DNA of 64,000 nucleotides from Helichrysum umbraculigerum (GCA_949592205.1 CATIUR010000003.1:155872759-155936758); one strand, 5' to 3'; positions 42,996-55,931 are shown, counted from the stretch's first letter. Notes: a model not told the origin generated them from the sequence alone. Numbers and translations: made by a program.

Positions 42996-45007
42996 TATAA
43001 CACCTCTCATTTATAATCATTTAAATATAGTAATTCGGAAGCGTAAGTCCAAATAGATAGTAATACTTTACCTCATTTTATCAACTTATAAAATCCAACC
43101 TTTTCAAAACATAATTTCGTCTGAATCGGTGTTATATAAAACATGGTAAGACATTATTTTATACAAATCGAATATCAGAGTAACGCTTCACGTCAAACAT
43201 TCCTTCTAGTCCAACTTCTTGCTCACCCATATATATCAATAACCTGCAAGAAGTGTTATGTGGGGGATTAGCATAAAGCTAAGTGAGCAGATAACTAATC
43301 AACATCATAACTTAGCTCAACAACCTTGTGTACAACACTTAACACTAAAACAAGCAAGTACACAATACGACACATCAACAATGCATCAGTTCAACAATGC
43401 AACATTTCAACTAATCAACAACACCATAATGAGGATCGGCGGCTCTGGGGATAACCATAAACCCGGGTGGCTCCCCAAGAACACTTATCCAACCTAACCG
43501 TATGGCCATACGGACGAGACCGATAGCTAGTGATTATCTTCAACTAACACAGGAGGTGTGTTAAACTTTAGATAATCAACTAGCCCAACCAACAGTTCAA
43601 CAACTCGTTGCCTCATTAACAACTGATGCCCGAAGGCCAACTTATTCAAGTGATCACATAATCAACAAGTTACATTTTCAACCAGTCAACATATCAACAG
43701 TATTATTACTATCAACATAATCATCAATGCAACTAATAAAGTAATAATACGTTACTTGTTGTAACCAAACTTGTTACAACCAAGTTACGCTGAGGATTAG
43801 AGATCCACTCACCGAATACCTCAGCCATCCACTCAGTAGTCTAATATCACTGAGTCTTCTGCACATCTGAGAATACAACATAATATCACAAGTTAGTTAC
43901 ATGCCTCAAAAATATACACACTATTCCAACATACTTGTATCAACAATTCCAATTACCAATTCCAAATTCATACTTCTTGGATTATCACCTTTAACATCAT
44001 TAGCTCGACATCATTTATCAAATTATGATGATTATGACCATCTTAACACATTAATCCACTTCAATCATCATTAATAATCAACTATTATCAATTATTCACT
44101 AATAACATCAACTTAAAACATTGATTCTTCCAAAATCAACTAAACTCACAACTTTTATTAAGGATTATATATTAACTTCATCACTTCAAGGTTAAAGATT
44201 AACTTATTATCATGATTCCATCATCAATCAACCATTCTAATGTAATTACAACTTTCAACTCAATCCAAAACATGTTTTCTATGATAAACTAACATCAATT
44301 TATCACTTGAATCGTTAAAGCATCAAGATTAACACATCAAATTTATAAAATCTCTATAATCCAAATTGGTTATCTCATGATCTTTCTATTTCACCATTTG
44401 AACTCAAGAACTTGGATTCCAACTATGTAACCAACTAATAATCATCACTTAGCATCATATATCACAATTAATCATCATATAAATCAAGAACCAAATCAAT
44501 TCATCAAGTTTCTAGTTAAACTAATCACATGAATTAAACCCACTTACCTTTCAAAAGTGAAGATGATGATGAATAGAAAAAGATGAAACCTTCTTGTATG
44601 AATCACCACTTCAATTTACTAGTTCTTGATTCATAAATTTTGATTTGAATGTTTAAAGATTTGAAGTTAGGGTTTGATGTTTTCTTCAAATGAAATTGGG
44701 AAAGAAAGAGAATTGGGAAAGTGGTAATAAAAGGGTCGGTCCCCATTTTTAACCGACATAAAGTGGTGGGTATTTTATACCCGTCCTAAATCTATTGTCC
44801 GGCACTTAAATACTAAATGCGAGACTTTATTTTATTATACCGTCAACTTTAATACTTTAAAACAAGCAACATTTTATTTATCACAATAAGTCCTAAGACC
44901 TATTTCACCAAGTTACACAATAAACAATTTAATAACAATTAAAATCTAAAACAATTAAATATCCAATTTAATTAGAAAAATACTAGGCCACTGGAGAGGG
45001 TGTTACA
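42996..45007 (-). repeat. E4 LTR 5 (outer 5' LTR)
   Basis: Rightmost LTR; its end GGGTGTTACA abuts CTTTT (45008-45012). Read on the minus strand: TATA-like GTATAAAATA near 44771-44780; putative intron 1 from donor GAAAG|GTAAGT (44547) to acceptor TTCTCAG| (43867); mini-exon 43866-43813 (54 nt); putative intron 2 from TTCG|GTGAGT (43812) to CTTGCAG| (43244). A BLAST or RNA alignment would be needed to confirm use. Confidence 0.9.
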
Positions 45008-47055
45008 CTTTTCCCTCACACCCTCTCTACTCCCTAATCAGTTCCACCACCATCCACCATCCAACATCCAACCACCACCATCTTTTGAAGAAAAGTGAAG
45101 GAGAAAGCAAGGAAAAGGAAGAGGAAGCCAAACCGAGCACCTTTCATTTTGTTTCGACTTTAGATCACCCTTCTTCGTTGTAAGATCTCACTTTCTCTCT
45201 CTAGATGTTATTTCTTAACACTTATAAACATGTTTAGTTGCTCATTTAACAAGTATATGTCCAAATCGAAAGCTTAAAAACGTTTTTGGAACAAACACAC
45301 ATAAACAGTGAAACTGGCCAGAATTTTCGTCTCACCAAAACGGCCATAACTAGAGTTGTAGGATTAATCAACACGAAAATCTTATACCGAAATGTCCGTA
45401 TGGATGTCGTATACAAAAAGTTCTCTCTGAGACTTTTTCCAAAAATACACGGTTTTTAGTGTAGAGGCCAATCTTTGAGCCGAGGTCTGTTTTGAGCACT
45501 TTCCGTTTCCATTTTTGTTTAAAATAGTAAAGGACCTTGTGAAATCGTGATAAAATTCAGAAATGATCTAGACACCTATGAGAACATGTGTAATTTTTTG
45601 TTAGATATGAATCGGACTAGAAGTGGTCCAAATCGAGGGATTTGTTGAGTACAAAATCTGGAAAACAGGAAACTAAGGACTGTTTTGGTAGTTTGATGAA
45701 AGTGACACTTCGAGACATCCACGAAACATAACGACAAGTTCTATAAACCTATTTTGACATATTAGGATGTGTGTAAAAGTTTAGGGTCAAACGGTGGTCG
45801 TTTGACCACTTTCCCGAACCCGAACCCTTGACTTTCGGACTAAAACTTACATCCGGACACATATACACCTTTGGACCTAGACACCTTCGGACTACAAACA
45901 TTCGGACATAAATATGTATATATTTTCGGATATATATAAAAGTACTCGCTTTTAAAAATGCATAGGTATATACTTTACAAGTAAACAAAATGATGAGACG
46001 CATAATAATAATACTTGAAATTATTGTTACAAAAACTCACCAACGGGCCATACGTATTTACAAAATATAAACAATCCAAAACTAATCATTTGGACATTAC
46101 TAGTTGGATGAACAACTAGCATGGATGGTCTGTTGAGACATCTAATCATTTAAACCTTGCGCGTTTATCATGCCCTGCAGGATTCAGTCGTTTGAACGAC
46201 ATCATTTACTTGTAATTCATCATTAATTGCCCGACAGCAATTCATCAAACTCAGTGAGTCTCATAGCCCCTCTTTTACTGTTTTTACACTAGGGGTGAGA
46301 ATACATGCCTGTTTTGTTTTACATATGAACGCAAGTATCAAACATCGCTATATTCTACATGAGTTATTCATCTAATCATCATAAGTCCTCAATAGCATAG
46401 TTTGGTAATACTTTGTAGCGTGAATGTTAGTGTATGGTACCATATGGGACTGACAATCCCCGTCCGGGTCAGCAAGCACTGACTGGTCAAACGGACGCAT
46501 TATCATTTGTTCATACGTGTGTTGATTAGGCATACGCATAGAGGCACCCTCGCTCAGGCACTTAATTGTGATCCTGACACCTCAGTTAAGCTCAGACTAT
46601 GTGCTCATGACAGTTATATACATTTTTATCATTTACTTATTTGTTTAATTACAAATATTCATATCAAAATCTTGCGGTTCATACATCATACTTTATCATT
46701 AAACCTGTGAGCTCACCAGCTTTATAGCTGACCTTTTAGCGTGTACTCTCAGGTTCTCAGCAGCAGCAGTAGGACTGCCATTCAGGATGCCCATTAGTTC
46801 GAGTCGCATTCAGACATCACGAGATTGTCATGCATTACTATATTTTGTATAATTTAGTTATGCCATAGAATCTCTATCATTTGAACTCAAGGGCTTTTGT
46901 AAACTATTTTTATAACGGTGTAAAACATTTATAATTTCAATGTATTTGTAAACGACGCATGTAGTGGTCGTTCAGTATGTAATCTTATGCTTTGTGTATT
47001 GATTAGTCGCGCCCTGAACCGACCCGCTTCCGCATCATAATTTGGGGGTGCGACA
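45008..47055 (+). repeat. 3' LTR of E3, right part
   Basis: It continues the E3 LTR from CTTTTCCCTCAC, ends GTGCGACA, and is followed by the duplicated CGTTG (47056-47060). It matches 5' LTR positions from about 10651 to 12698. Confidence 0.93.
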
Positions 47056-47060
47056 CGTTG

Positions 47061-47440
47061 TAGGCTTGTTATTTCTGAATTGAATCGTCGGATGCGGTTC
47101 CATTCACTTAGCATTGGCTAATCCCTCGTTGTTAATCTTTTTGCAGGCTTTTATTAGGTGTGGACCGGGTTGTAGATACTTAATGGGATGGCTGACTGTC
47201 ACGCGCTACTCTGACATTTTGGGAATCTAACTTTTAGTTTTGAATAGTTTTTCTTAACACCCGGTTGTTTAGTAAATGTTTGTAACTAAACTTATATATG
47301 TGTGTAAATGTTTTGAAAAGTCGGTACTTTGGAAGTATGTAAATTCGGTAAATGTATTTTATGTTTTGGGGACGCGCTTCCAACGAATATGATATTATAT
47401 AAAATGATATGTTTTGGTTCTAGTAAGGCAGGGCCTTACA
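47061..47440 (+). repeat. 5' LTR of E2, right part
   Basis: It resumes the E2 LTR after E3 and contains the putative intron 2 acceptor TTTTTGCAG| (ending 47146), with CACTTAGC and GGCTAATCCC upstream. It ends GGGCCTTACA. Confidence 0.92.
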
Positions 47441-47443
47441 AGT

Positions 47444-47455
47444 TGGTATCAGAGC
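47444..47455 (+). other. Primer binding site of E2
   Basis: TGGTATCAGAGC, complementary to initiator tRNA-Met, three bases after the LTR end. The following GGTTTGGGTGAATTGG is also found downstream of the E4 primer sites (minus strand) in nearly the same form. Confidence 0.85.
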
Positions 47456-47608
47456 ATAGGTTTGGGTGAATTGGGCATTGGCTAATGTTCAATCCCAAAT
47501 CTATTAGGTGACAGTCAAACATTTCAGTAAGTGGGATTAGCTATGAATGGGGGGTTGATTGGTTAGTATAGGTGATACTAACGATTAACAAGTTGTGAGT
47601 TATTGTGT

Positions 47609-48865
47609 ATGAGTACAGGAATGGCAGATACTGAGAACCCGAATCCCAATGATGTTTTGAGAACTGAGCTTCCACCTCCAGAAAATAATGATGGTAATCA
47701 GGGTGGTACATCTAATGTAAATCAAGAGGGAGTTAATGATGAGGAATATAAATTACAGTTAGAGGATGAGGTACTAAGGTTAAGAAAGTATGAACAATTG
47801 TACAAGGAGCAACAAGCAAGGTTAGCACAACAAAGAGATGTTGGATACCAGTTTCCATCACCTCAGCAGCAAAAGAGGGTATGTTCTTTTAAGACATTTA
47901 AGTCTTGTGGACCGAAAGAATTCGAGGGGGGTAATGATCCAGCGGTAACTTTAAATTGGTTGAGGGACATTGAGCGAAAATTTGAGGTCTGTCAATGTGA
48001 GGAGGAGTTAAGGGTTGGATATGCAGTGCAGTTATTAAAGGGGCAGGCAATGAATTGGTGGGATTCAATGACAGCACATTTGACACCTGTGCAACGATCT
48101 TCTATTACTTGGATGGAATTCCATAATGAAGTTTGCAAGCAGTTTTGCTCGGAGTTTGACATGGTTAGAATTAAGCAGGAGTTCATGGATTTGCAATTGA
48201 CTGAGAATATGACCATGGATGATCTTATAACTCAATTCACAGAAAAGCTACGCTTTGTTCAGCAATGGGTCCCGAATGAAAGAGATAGGATAAATCATTT
48301 TGTGGGAACTTTGCCACCACATTACAGGACGTCGGTGAGATTGGCTTGTAATCTTAATCAAGCCTTTAATTTGGCAAGGTCGGTGGATGGTGACACTAGA
48401 GCGTCGGAGAAGTTGAGTAAGAATAAAACTATGTCACAGTCTTTGGGTGGTTCTTCTAGAAGTAAGAGCAAAACTAGTCAACAAAATAGGAAGGTAACTT
48501 TTTCTGAGGATTCAAGAGAAATAATTTCTTGGTGTGTAGATTGTAAATCGAGGCATCTGGGGCCTTGTACTTCAGAGACAGCTAGGTATATTAGGTGTGG
48601 GGGATTTGGGCATAATATTAAGGATTGTATTTTTCCTCGAAATGTGTGTTGGAATTGTCAGAAGGGGGGCCATAGGGCTGGTCAGTGTCTGGAAAAGGCA
48701 AGGCAAGGAACGGGATTGGCCGGGAGTTCAGGATTTACTGGGAGTTCAGGCTCGGGTTCTTCAGCGTCTGTTGGGCAAAAGAGAAAGACAGCGCCTCCTA
48801 GGGCGTTTCAGATGACCGTTGGGGATCTTCTTGGGCTTGATGATGATACGACAGGTATATTTTAA
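47609..48865 (+). CDS. E2 gag (capsid/nucleocapsid) protein, 418 aa
   Basis: Start chosen at ATG 47609 (MSTGMADTE); ATG 47621 is an alternative. The N-terminal part is acidic with a charged helical stretch (about residues 48-75). The middle matches the retrotransposon gag fold (FKSCGPKEFEGG, WLRDIERKFEVC, NWWDS, EFMDLQL). The C-terminal part has Cys/His knuckles, of which CWNCQKGGHRAGQC is the best; the one before it (YIRCGGFGHNIKDC) has lost its first Cys (Tyr-Ile-Arg-Cys instead of Cys-x2-Cys). The protein ends GLDDDTTGIF and stops exactly where the pol of the related E1 continues through DDVITGTF into protease. The frame is intact, so gag could still be made in trans-acting or parasitic use. 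Gag packages the RNA; enzymes must come from another element. Confidence 0.88.
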   Translation: MSTGMADTENPNPNDVLRTELPPPENNDGNQGGTSNVNQEGVNDEEYKLQLEDEVLRLRKYEQLYKEQQARLAQQRDVGYQFPSPQQQKRVCSFKTFKSCGPKEFEGGNDPAVTLNWLRDIERKFEVCQCEEELRVGYAVQLLKGQAMNWWDSMTAHLTPVQRSSITWMEFHNEVCKQFCSEFDMVRIKQEFMDLQLTENMTMDDLITQFTEKLRFVQQWVPNERDRINHFVGTLPPHYRTSVRLACNLNQAFNLARSVDGDTRASEKLSKNKTMSQSLGGSSRSKSKTSQQNRKVTFSEDSREIISWCVDCKSRHLGPCTSETARYIRCGGFGHNIKDCIFPRNVCWNCQKGGHRAGQCLEKARQGTGLAGSSGFTGSSGSGSSASVGQKRKTAPPRAFQMTVGDLLGLDDDTTGIF

Positions 48866-49023
48866 AATTTCTATATTTTGATATATGTTCATATATGGAT
48901 AAAATGTAGAACTGTGATGGAATTGATATAGGTAGGATCATTGTGTTTGGATTATAGGATTAAGACTTTGATGAATGTGTTTGGTTGGATTTCGGGGACG
49001 AAATCCTTTAAGGGGGGAAGATT
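48866..49023 (+). other. E2 remnant between gag and the 3' LTR with polypurine tract
   Basis: 158 nt of AT-rich sequence replaces pol. It ends GGATTTCGGGGACGAAATC and the polypurine tract AAGGGGGGAAGATT, as in E1. No coding remnant of RT or integrase seen. Confidence 0.75.
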
Positions 49024-51194
49024 TGTAACATCCTGTTTCTGGGCCTGGAAATAAATTTGCATTTTATTAAGTTTATTTAGTTTATTTGAAAATAAATGGT
49101 TTTAAAGGTCATCGATTTAATTGTGACTAATGAAATATTGTTTGTTTTAAATAAACGAAGTCGACGGTAAAATAAAAGTATTTTGACTTACGGGTATTTT
49201 CGGGTTCCAGACAATAGGCTAGGAAGCGGGTATAATTTACACCTAATTAAAAGATGGGCGGTGGATGACCGACTCATTTCTTGGTTCCTACCTAACTCTC
49301 ATTTCCTTTGAAACACTCTCAAACCCTCACCTCCATCATTGTAAATTAAATCAAGAACAAATCATTGTGACTAAATCTTGCTAAAGGAATCTGATTATCA
49401 TCATCTCCTACATCATCTTCATCATTAGAATGTAAGTGTTTTGGTGTTCTTAAGTTCATTTTATTGAAATTGGGTATATGATGAATATTGGTGTTTGGTA
49501 TGAATTGAAGCTAGGAAATTATGTTTTGTTAACTACTTGTTGATTATTCATTGATATGAGTTGATTTCATGAAGATTATATGCTAAAATTGATAGTGTTC
49601 TTGATAGTTAGTTCATAAGCTAGGTTATGATGATTTTGGGGTTTTGATGATGATATATGCTAGGATTACATGTTAGAATTGTTGGTTAGTTGTTATCATA
49701 TGATTATGGTTGATACTTGAGGTCATTTGCTGGGTAAAATCGTGTTTGTATCAATTTTGGTGATTTTGGGGTTTTGGTCTCGGAGTTGTGTTTTTGTTGA
49801 AAGTGCAGGTTCTGGTCTGCACTGGGAATACGGCGTATTCCCTTGAATACGGCGTATTCCCGGAAATCCGCCGGATTCCCTCGGGGTATTCCCAACCGTA
49901 TTCGCTTAAAATCGGTCTGTTGTGTTTTGGGGCTGGGAATACGGCGTATTCAGCTGAATACGGCGTATTCCCATGAATACGGGCGTATTCAGCTGAATAC
50001 GAACGTATTCCCCTTGTTTAAATGAGTTTTTGTTCAGCTTCTATCTAGTATGGCATTTAATGATTGAACTAAGCTTATAGTTGATTTGTTTATGTGATAC
50101 TAATCCTGAATAGTGATTAGGTTTGGTTAGTATTATGTTTAAGATATGGATTATGATTTGGATTAAGATATGGAACGAGACACTAACTTGTTATCTTTGT
50201 GTTCTCAGATAAGCGGGCGGCAACTCAGTGATATAAGACAACTGAGTTGAAGATCTTGGATTATCGGTGAGTGGAATTGTATCCCTCGGTTTAATTCCGT
50301 TGTAACGAGTTTGGTTGCAACGGATGGACTTTCGGTTAATAGTTTTGGTTTTGATTATTGATTTATTGGCATGATACGATATTGTGATTTGGTTTACTTG
50401 GTTATTATTGGTATTACTTGGTTGGCATGATGATTTATGCGGCATGAATAGGGTAGCTACATATTGGCATGACTATTATGCTATATGTGATGCTTGGGCC
50501 TTCGGGCATATGTGATTTCAGAGGTCAACGCTGGTTGGGTTTGGGGCTATTGTTTGGCTGGCAGGGTTTCCCGATACATGTAGTTGAGGGATGAATCCTC
50601 GTCAGTGAAGATAGCTTCCAAACTATCGGTAAGCCACTGTTGGGGCCGGCAGTGGTTGTAGGCTTTCGCTGGTTGGCTAACCAGGGGCCGTCGGTCCTCT
50701 TTGACGATACGTGCTTATGATTGCGATGCTTTAGGCGGTAATCATAATTTGTGTGATTGTTGTTTACTATGCTTTAGGCGGTAAACATTATTTGTAGGTT
50801 TGGTTTATACGTTGTAGGCTTGTTATTTCTGAATTGAATCGTCGGATGCGGTTCCATTCACTTAGCATTGGCTAATCCCTCGTTGTTAATCTTTTTGCAG
50901 GCTTTTATTAGGTGTGGACCGGGTTGTAGATACTTAATGGGATGGCTGACTGTCACGCGCTACTCTGACATTTTGGGAATCTAACTTTTGGTTTTGAATA
51001 GTTTTTCTTAACACCCGGTTGTTTAGTAAATGTTTGTAACTAAACTTATATATGTGTGTAAATGTTTTGAAAAGTCGGTACTTTGGAAGTATGTAAATTT
51101 GGTAAATGTATTTTATGTTTTGGGGACGCGCTTCCAACGAATATGATATTATATAAAATGATATGTTTTGGTTCTAGTAAGGTAGGGCCTTACA
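49024..51194 (+). repeat. 3' LTR of E2 (2,171 bp)
   Basis: TGTAACATCC...GGGCCTTACA, uninterrupted. It has the palindrome cluster at about 49824-50012, putative intron 1 (49432-50208), mini-exon (50209-50266), and putative intron 2 (50267-50900). It is followed by ATGAA (51195-51199). Confidence 0.94.
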
Positions 51195-51199
51195 ATGAA

Positions 51200-52207
51200 G
51201 ATGCGTGAATGTATATTAATATTACCTAGTGCTTATAATAAAGCATATGGGTGTTTGGTGAATGATAAGACTTAATTACAACAGTGTGTTTGAACCAGTA
51301 AAATGCTTTTTTATTGGTACTATAAGTCTATAACGGTCAATATGATCGTCTTTATTTGATTTTTGTCTAGTTTGAAAATGTATTAACTAACATACATATA
51401 ATAGACTTATTTATTTAACGAATTCAAGTGTACGTACGCCAACTTTTTATAAACATTAAAACAGTCGTCCACATAAAAAACAATGGATAAAGATATGCTG
51501 ACTTAACCTCTCTATAAAAAAAAAAAAAAAAACAATAGTCAATATAACTACTAATTATTAATTAAAATGTCAAATAATAATAAAAATAATATATAGCACA
51601 CTTGAAGTCAAAAGCCTAGGCGCGTTTTGGGTACATTTTTTTCCACCAATTTTTTTAGATGATGTATTTTTCTAAGAAAAAACGAAGTAAAAATTGATAA
51701 AAATAAATAAAAATATTTGACTGTTCTAATTATATATGAGTACAAGTAATAATATACTCCGTATGTCTTTAAAATTTTAATGACAGATTTAATAAAGATC
51801 TTAAATTAAACATTGTTGTTTATCTATTTTCCTTCTAGAAAAGTAGTTGAGAAGGGTAAAACTATATGACGTTTGGGGCAATATATTTCCGTACCTTAAT
51901 TTTAATTGTCTGTAAACACTCAATTTCTTGCACGGTTGGGTGTATTTTATTCTTATTTTCCTTCTAGAATTGCAAGACCACTTCCTATCCTATATATGTA
52001 CCTAGACTTGGATTTTTATTATGAAATAAAATGTAGATAAAATTGAAAGTTTGACTACCTACCAAAATAATGAGGGAGTCCAACCTCCACGCCCATTCAA
52101 CCCTTTTCATTCTGTCTCTTTGATTCTGCAATCTGCATACCCCACAATTACTTGCATGATTTCCATTTTCAACTAGTGTCCCTTTTTATTATTATTATTT
52201 GTGGTGT
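51200..52207. other. Intergenic region upstream of the LRR gene
   Basis: AT-rich with no ORF or repeat recognised other than homopolymer A runs (near 51518-51532). It presumably carries the upstream promoter of the SERK-like gene. Confidence 0.6.
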
Positions 52208-52215
52208 TATAAATA
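52208..52215 (+). promoter_or_regulatory. TATA box of the SERK-like gene
   Basis: TATAAATA lies 91 nt upstream of ATG 52299. A 25-27 nt T run (about 52259-52285) lies between the two, in the predicted 5' leader. Confidence 0.6.
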
Positions 52216-52298
52216 GGTGCTATCACTTGAGTTTTATTATAAGCAACAACAACTTGGTATTTTTTTTTTTTTTTTTTTTTTTTTTGAAATTCTGAGAT

Positions 52299-54703
52299 AT
52301 GGATCGCATATCAGCTTCCGGTATCCTCTGCTTTATTTTGGTGTTACATAATCTGTCGAGTGTTTATGGGAATGCTGAAGGTATGTGCCACATCTTGATG
52401 TCGGTTTTTAACTAGCGGTGTAACGAAATCTAGTAACTTATTAATCATTTGTCTGATCATGATATCTTTTGTTTTAATTACATAGAGTGAACATGAAGAC
52501 TAAATATCTCCATAGCGTAGGAAGAACTTACATAGAATTTCATGATATTAATGAAAATTACATGTAGTTGAGCTTTATTTACTTGATGTTATAGCATAAG
52601 CTTTTGATTAATCGAGTTCCATCATGCTAATACAGGTGATGCATTATATGCGCTAAAGATGCAACTAAGCGATCCTAACAATCTTCTGATAAGTTGGCAG
52701 TCAACCACTGTGAATCCATGTACTTGGTTTCATGTTACTTGCAACAATGAAAACAGTGTTACTCGAGTGTAAGTTTCATTACCCTTATGACAAAACATGA
52801 AATGGTTTTACTTTCATACTTGGCTAGTTTTAAAAATCTACGTTCTGGGGTTTGTTGGTAGCAGTGATCTGGGTAGCAGTGATCTGGGAAGCACGAACTT
52901 GAGTGGTCAATTGGTTCCGCAGCTTGGTCAACTTACAAACCTACAGTACTTGTAAGTTGTACTTTTATAGTAACTGAAAGTTCGCTAGCTTATTCATATA
53001 ATACTTTAGTTCTTTTTTAAAGGTTGCAATTTCGACCCATTTACTTATAAGAAGGTTAAATGGGTCATATGGGTCAAACCGAGGAAATCACCTGAAGTGT
53101 ATCTTTAAACCTCCTAAATGGATTTATTCATAAAAAATTTGTAATCATATCTGAGGCATTAATTATCGTTAAAATATACTACTCCGTACGTAATAACTTT
53201 GGAAAATAGACCTGTTTTGACCCCCAACCAAGTACCAACACATGTACCCGTTTTGACTCGTGACCCACCCATTTGACCTGACCAGTTCAACATATCTAAC
53301 AATTACTCATGATGGTTTCACATCTATGTTGCGTGTATAACAGGGAGATTTTTGGCAATAAACTCACCGGAATAATCCCTAGAGAGCTTGGAAAGTTATC
53401 AAACTTGGTGAGCTTGGATCTTTACGGCAACCAGTTAGGAGGTCATATTCCAAAAACATTGGGAAACCTTCAGAAACTTCGCTTCCTGTATGATTTCTCA
53501 CCATTCGGAGTCTTTTCTTGATGAAAAATTTTATTAAATTTGGCCCTCATTTGATGGCTGTTCAGGATTCTTATTTACTAGAGGTGGCTAGGTTCCTGGT
53601 TGGGTGGTGGGCCACAAAAAGTTTGAGTTGAATCTGGTAATATATTTCTTAGTTAGGATTGTGTTGGTTCGCGAACATTTTCTTTTTCATTTGTTATAGA
53701 AAAATGTGTTTGGTATGATTCATAAAACTGAGATACATTATACTCCGTACTAGTTTAGATCTTCGACTGATGTGATTTAGGAGGTTTCATAAATAAAAAA
53801 TAGGCGTCAACTACTCTCAACTCATTTGACCAGTTTTCATTTAAACTAGTTTTAATCCGACTCTTTTGACCCGTTTGAGATAAGAAATAGCACCAATAGA
53901 CCAATTTATAAAGCAAATAGGTCAAAGCGACAACCTCTATCAATTATGATTATCTTCTATGGTATTATCATTGCAATTGTCTGGGGAGTAACAGTGTTAT
54001 TTCTCTGTTTTTTTGTGCAAGGATAGTCGTCTCAACAACAACGCTTTGTCAGGAACTATTCCATATTCTTTAACTACCATAACCACTCTACAAGTTCTGT
54101 GAGTATCATATTTGGCTATCCTGCTTTTATGTATCTGGTATAACTGTTGTAACAAAGCTGATTATACTTGGTTGCTTCTTATCGCAGTGATCTATCAACC
54201 AACCATTTGAGAGGATATGTTCCTTATAATGGCTCCTTTTCACAATTCACTCCTATCAGGTCACTTGTTAAACTAATACACCATCATTTGACCTTACGAT
54301 CTATACTCAAAATACCACACTTTATGCTGGAAAACAATTGCAACATGAAACTAACAACCGACCTTCCTGTGTGATTTGCAACAATGGAAGTTCTTTTGTT
54401 AATCATATAATTCAATAGTGTTAAAATAGGTGGATTTGGTAACGGATCAAAAAGGGTGAAATTTGTACCCAATACAATTTGGTCATATGAGTATTTGCAA
54501 GTCCTATATGATACAATAATTATATCATTTGAATAATATAGATTAAGTATATGACACCAAATTGACACCGTAGTGAAATTCCATCACACATTTTTGACAT
54601 TGACTGTAAAATCTTCTATTCTTTCAGCTTTGCCAATAATCCAATGTTGATACTTCCTGCATATCCTCCTCTAGCTCCAGCCCCAGCTCCACTGAGTTTA
54701 TAA
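52299..54703 (+). CDS. SERK-like LRR ectodomain protein, 216 aa, seven exons, no kinase
   Basis: Predicted exons: 52299-52380, 52636-52768, 52880-52951, 53344-53487, 54027-54098, 54188-54259, 54628-54703, all with GT...AG borders and joining in frame (651 nt). The protein has a signal peptide (about residues 1-24), an LRR N-cap with NPCTWFHVTC (54-63), five LRRs (about 72-190) and a Pro/Ala-rich tail ending LAPAPAPLSL. The 133/72/144/72 exon pattern and motifs such as RLNNNALSG and NGSFSQFTPISFANN are those of SERK/BAK1-type co-receptors. Those kinases continue through a Pro-rich hinge into a membrane helix and kinase; here TAA closes the frame at the hinge. The product would be a secreted or wall-localised protein, possibly a decoy or partner of receptor kinases. 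Plant LRR proteins of about 218 aa without kinase exist, but this one resembles SERK more. Introns are predicted from sequence only. Confidence 0.8.
52858..52887 (+). repeat. 15-bp tandem duplication across the exon 3 acceptor
   Basis: GTAGCAGTGATCTGG is repeated exactly (52858-52872, 52873-52887). Both copies carry CAG|TGATCTGG, giving acceptors 15 nt apart (exon starts 52865 or 52880). The second gives the family-standard 72-nt exon. The first would add five residues (DLGSS) in frame. Confidence 0.85.
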
Positions 54704-55920
54704 TCTCCTTCAGGTAGTTGGTTTCCTTACTTTACGACTTTCGTTTTGCCTGAGTGGTCTTAGACTATCACTACACCTGATTTAAAATTCCAAGTTAAGT
54801 ATCTAAGCCAAATATGAAGAAATGATGTTGATAAACTTTTTACTACCATTCAGAAATCTCTACAATTAGTGGCTTCTTATTGGGGGTGACAAAAATGGTG
54901 GTTTGGATGGGTTGGTAATGTCCCCAAATGGGTAATTATTACAGAACGGGTCAAATGGTTTGAGTTGACCCACCAACACCTTTTTGTTCCATTTTTCAAA
55001 TAATGTCGTTGTTTTTAGAAATAAAAGCACTTTAGACGAGTGTCAACTGGTCTAAGCCTAACCTGTATGAACCACTTCCTTGATAGCCAAGTTTATTTAG
55101 TTGACCAGTTATTTATAAGTACAACACGAATTGACCATTTTTGATACTAATGGATTACAATGGTCACATCTACTTCTACCTCTATCTGACTTTCCAAACG
55201 CCCACAAATTGATGTGCCTTCTTTCCTGAATGTGTTTGTAATATCTCATATTGGAATATCGATATGTTTTTCTAGGTGATGAAGCAAACGTTTGAACGGC
55301 ATACATGGCACACTCTCGATTGTGACTTTCTCTATATATATGTATGGATGTTTTATTCTTATGTTGTCAACGTAAAATAACATTATAAATAAAATTTTCT
55401 ATTTCAATTTTCGTCTGTAATGAAAGTATGAAACATGATCTGTGCATTTACTTTCGAACTTTTGTACTTAATTGATTGATCTCCATTAATATTCTTGCAT
55501 AAATTAGTAACATAGTATTGTTTCAATTCTAAATCTGCAACCGAATATTCAAAATAAAATGGGCCTAATGTAGTGAGCCCAACTGAAAGAGGCTGGGCAG
55601 CGGGGGACATATAACAAAAGTACAAAACGATTTTAATAAGATCTGTTTCTTTTTGAATACGTAGTATTTGCTAATGGCTTCTCCCAAATAGAAATATTGA
55701 ATCAGAAACCAAGATCCACGAGCTGCATCATGTGACCCTTTTTTTATACTACTAAACCTTACGTTCAATATATTTGGAACCAAATCATGCATGAATAGTA
55801 ATATTTATCAATGGACTATTATAACATCAAAGTCGATTTTAAAAAATACTAAAATCTAGTTTTATGTTAACAAAACATACAAAACGCCCTCAAATTATCA
55901 TTCAGATCTCATCACTAGAT
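54704..55920. other. Downstream of the SERK-like gene, no gene recognised
   Basis: AT-rich with stop codons in all frames; it probably includes the 3' UTR. No transmembrane or kinase exon of a SERK was recognised here. Confidence 0.55.
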
Positions 55921-55931
55921 GTCGAGGACAT

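Noticed and set aside
54168..54374. 68-aa ORF starting in the SERK-like gene
   Set aside because: It reads through exon 6 into the following intron; the spliced exon model explains the region better. Likewise 53309-53521 is exon 4 with intron flanks.
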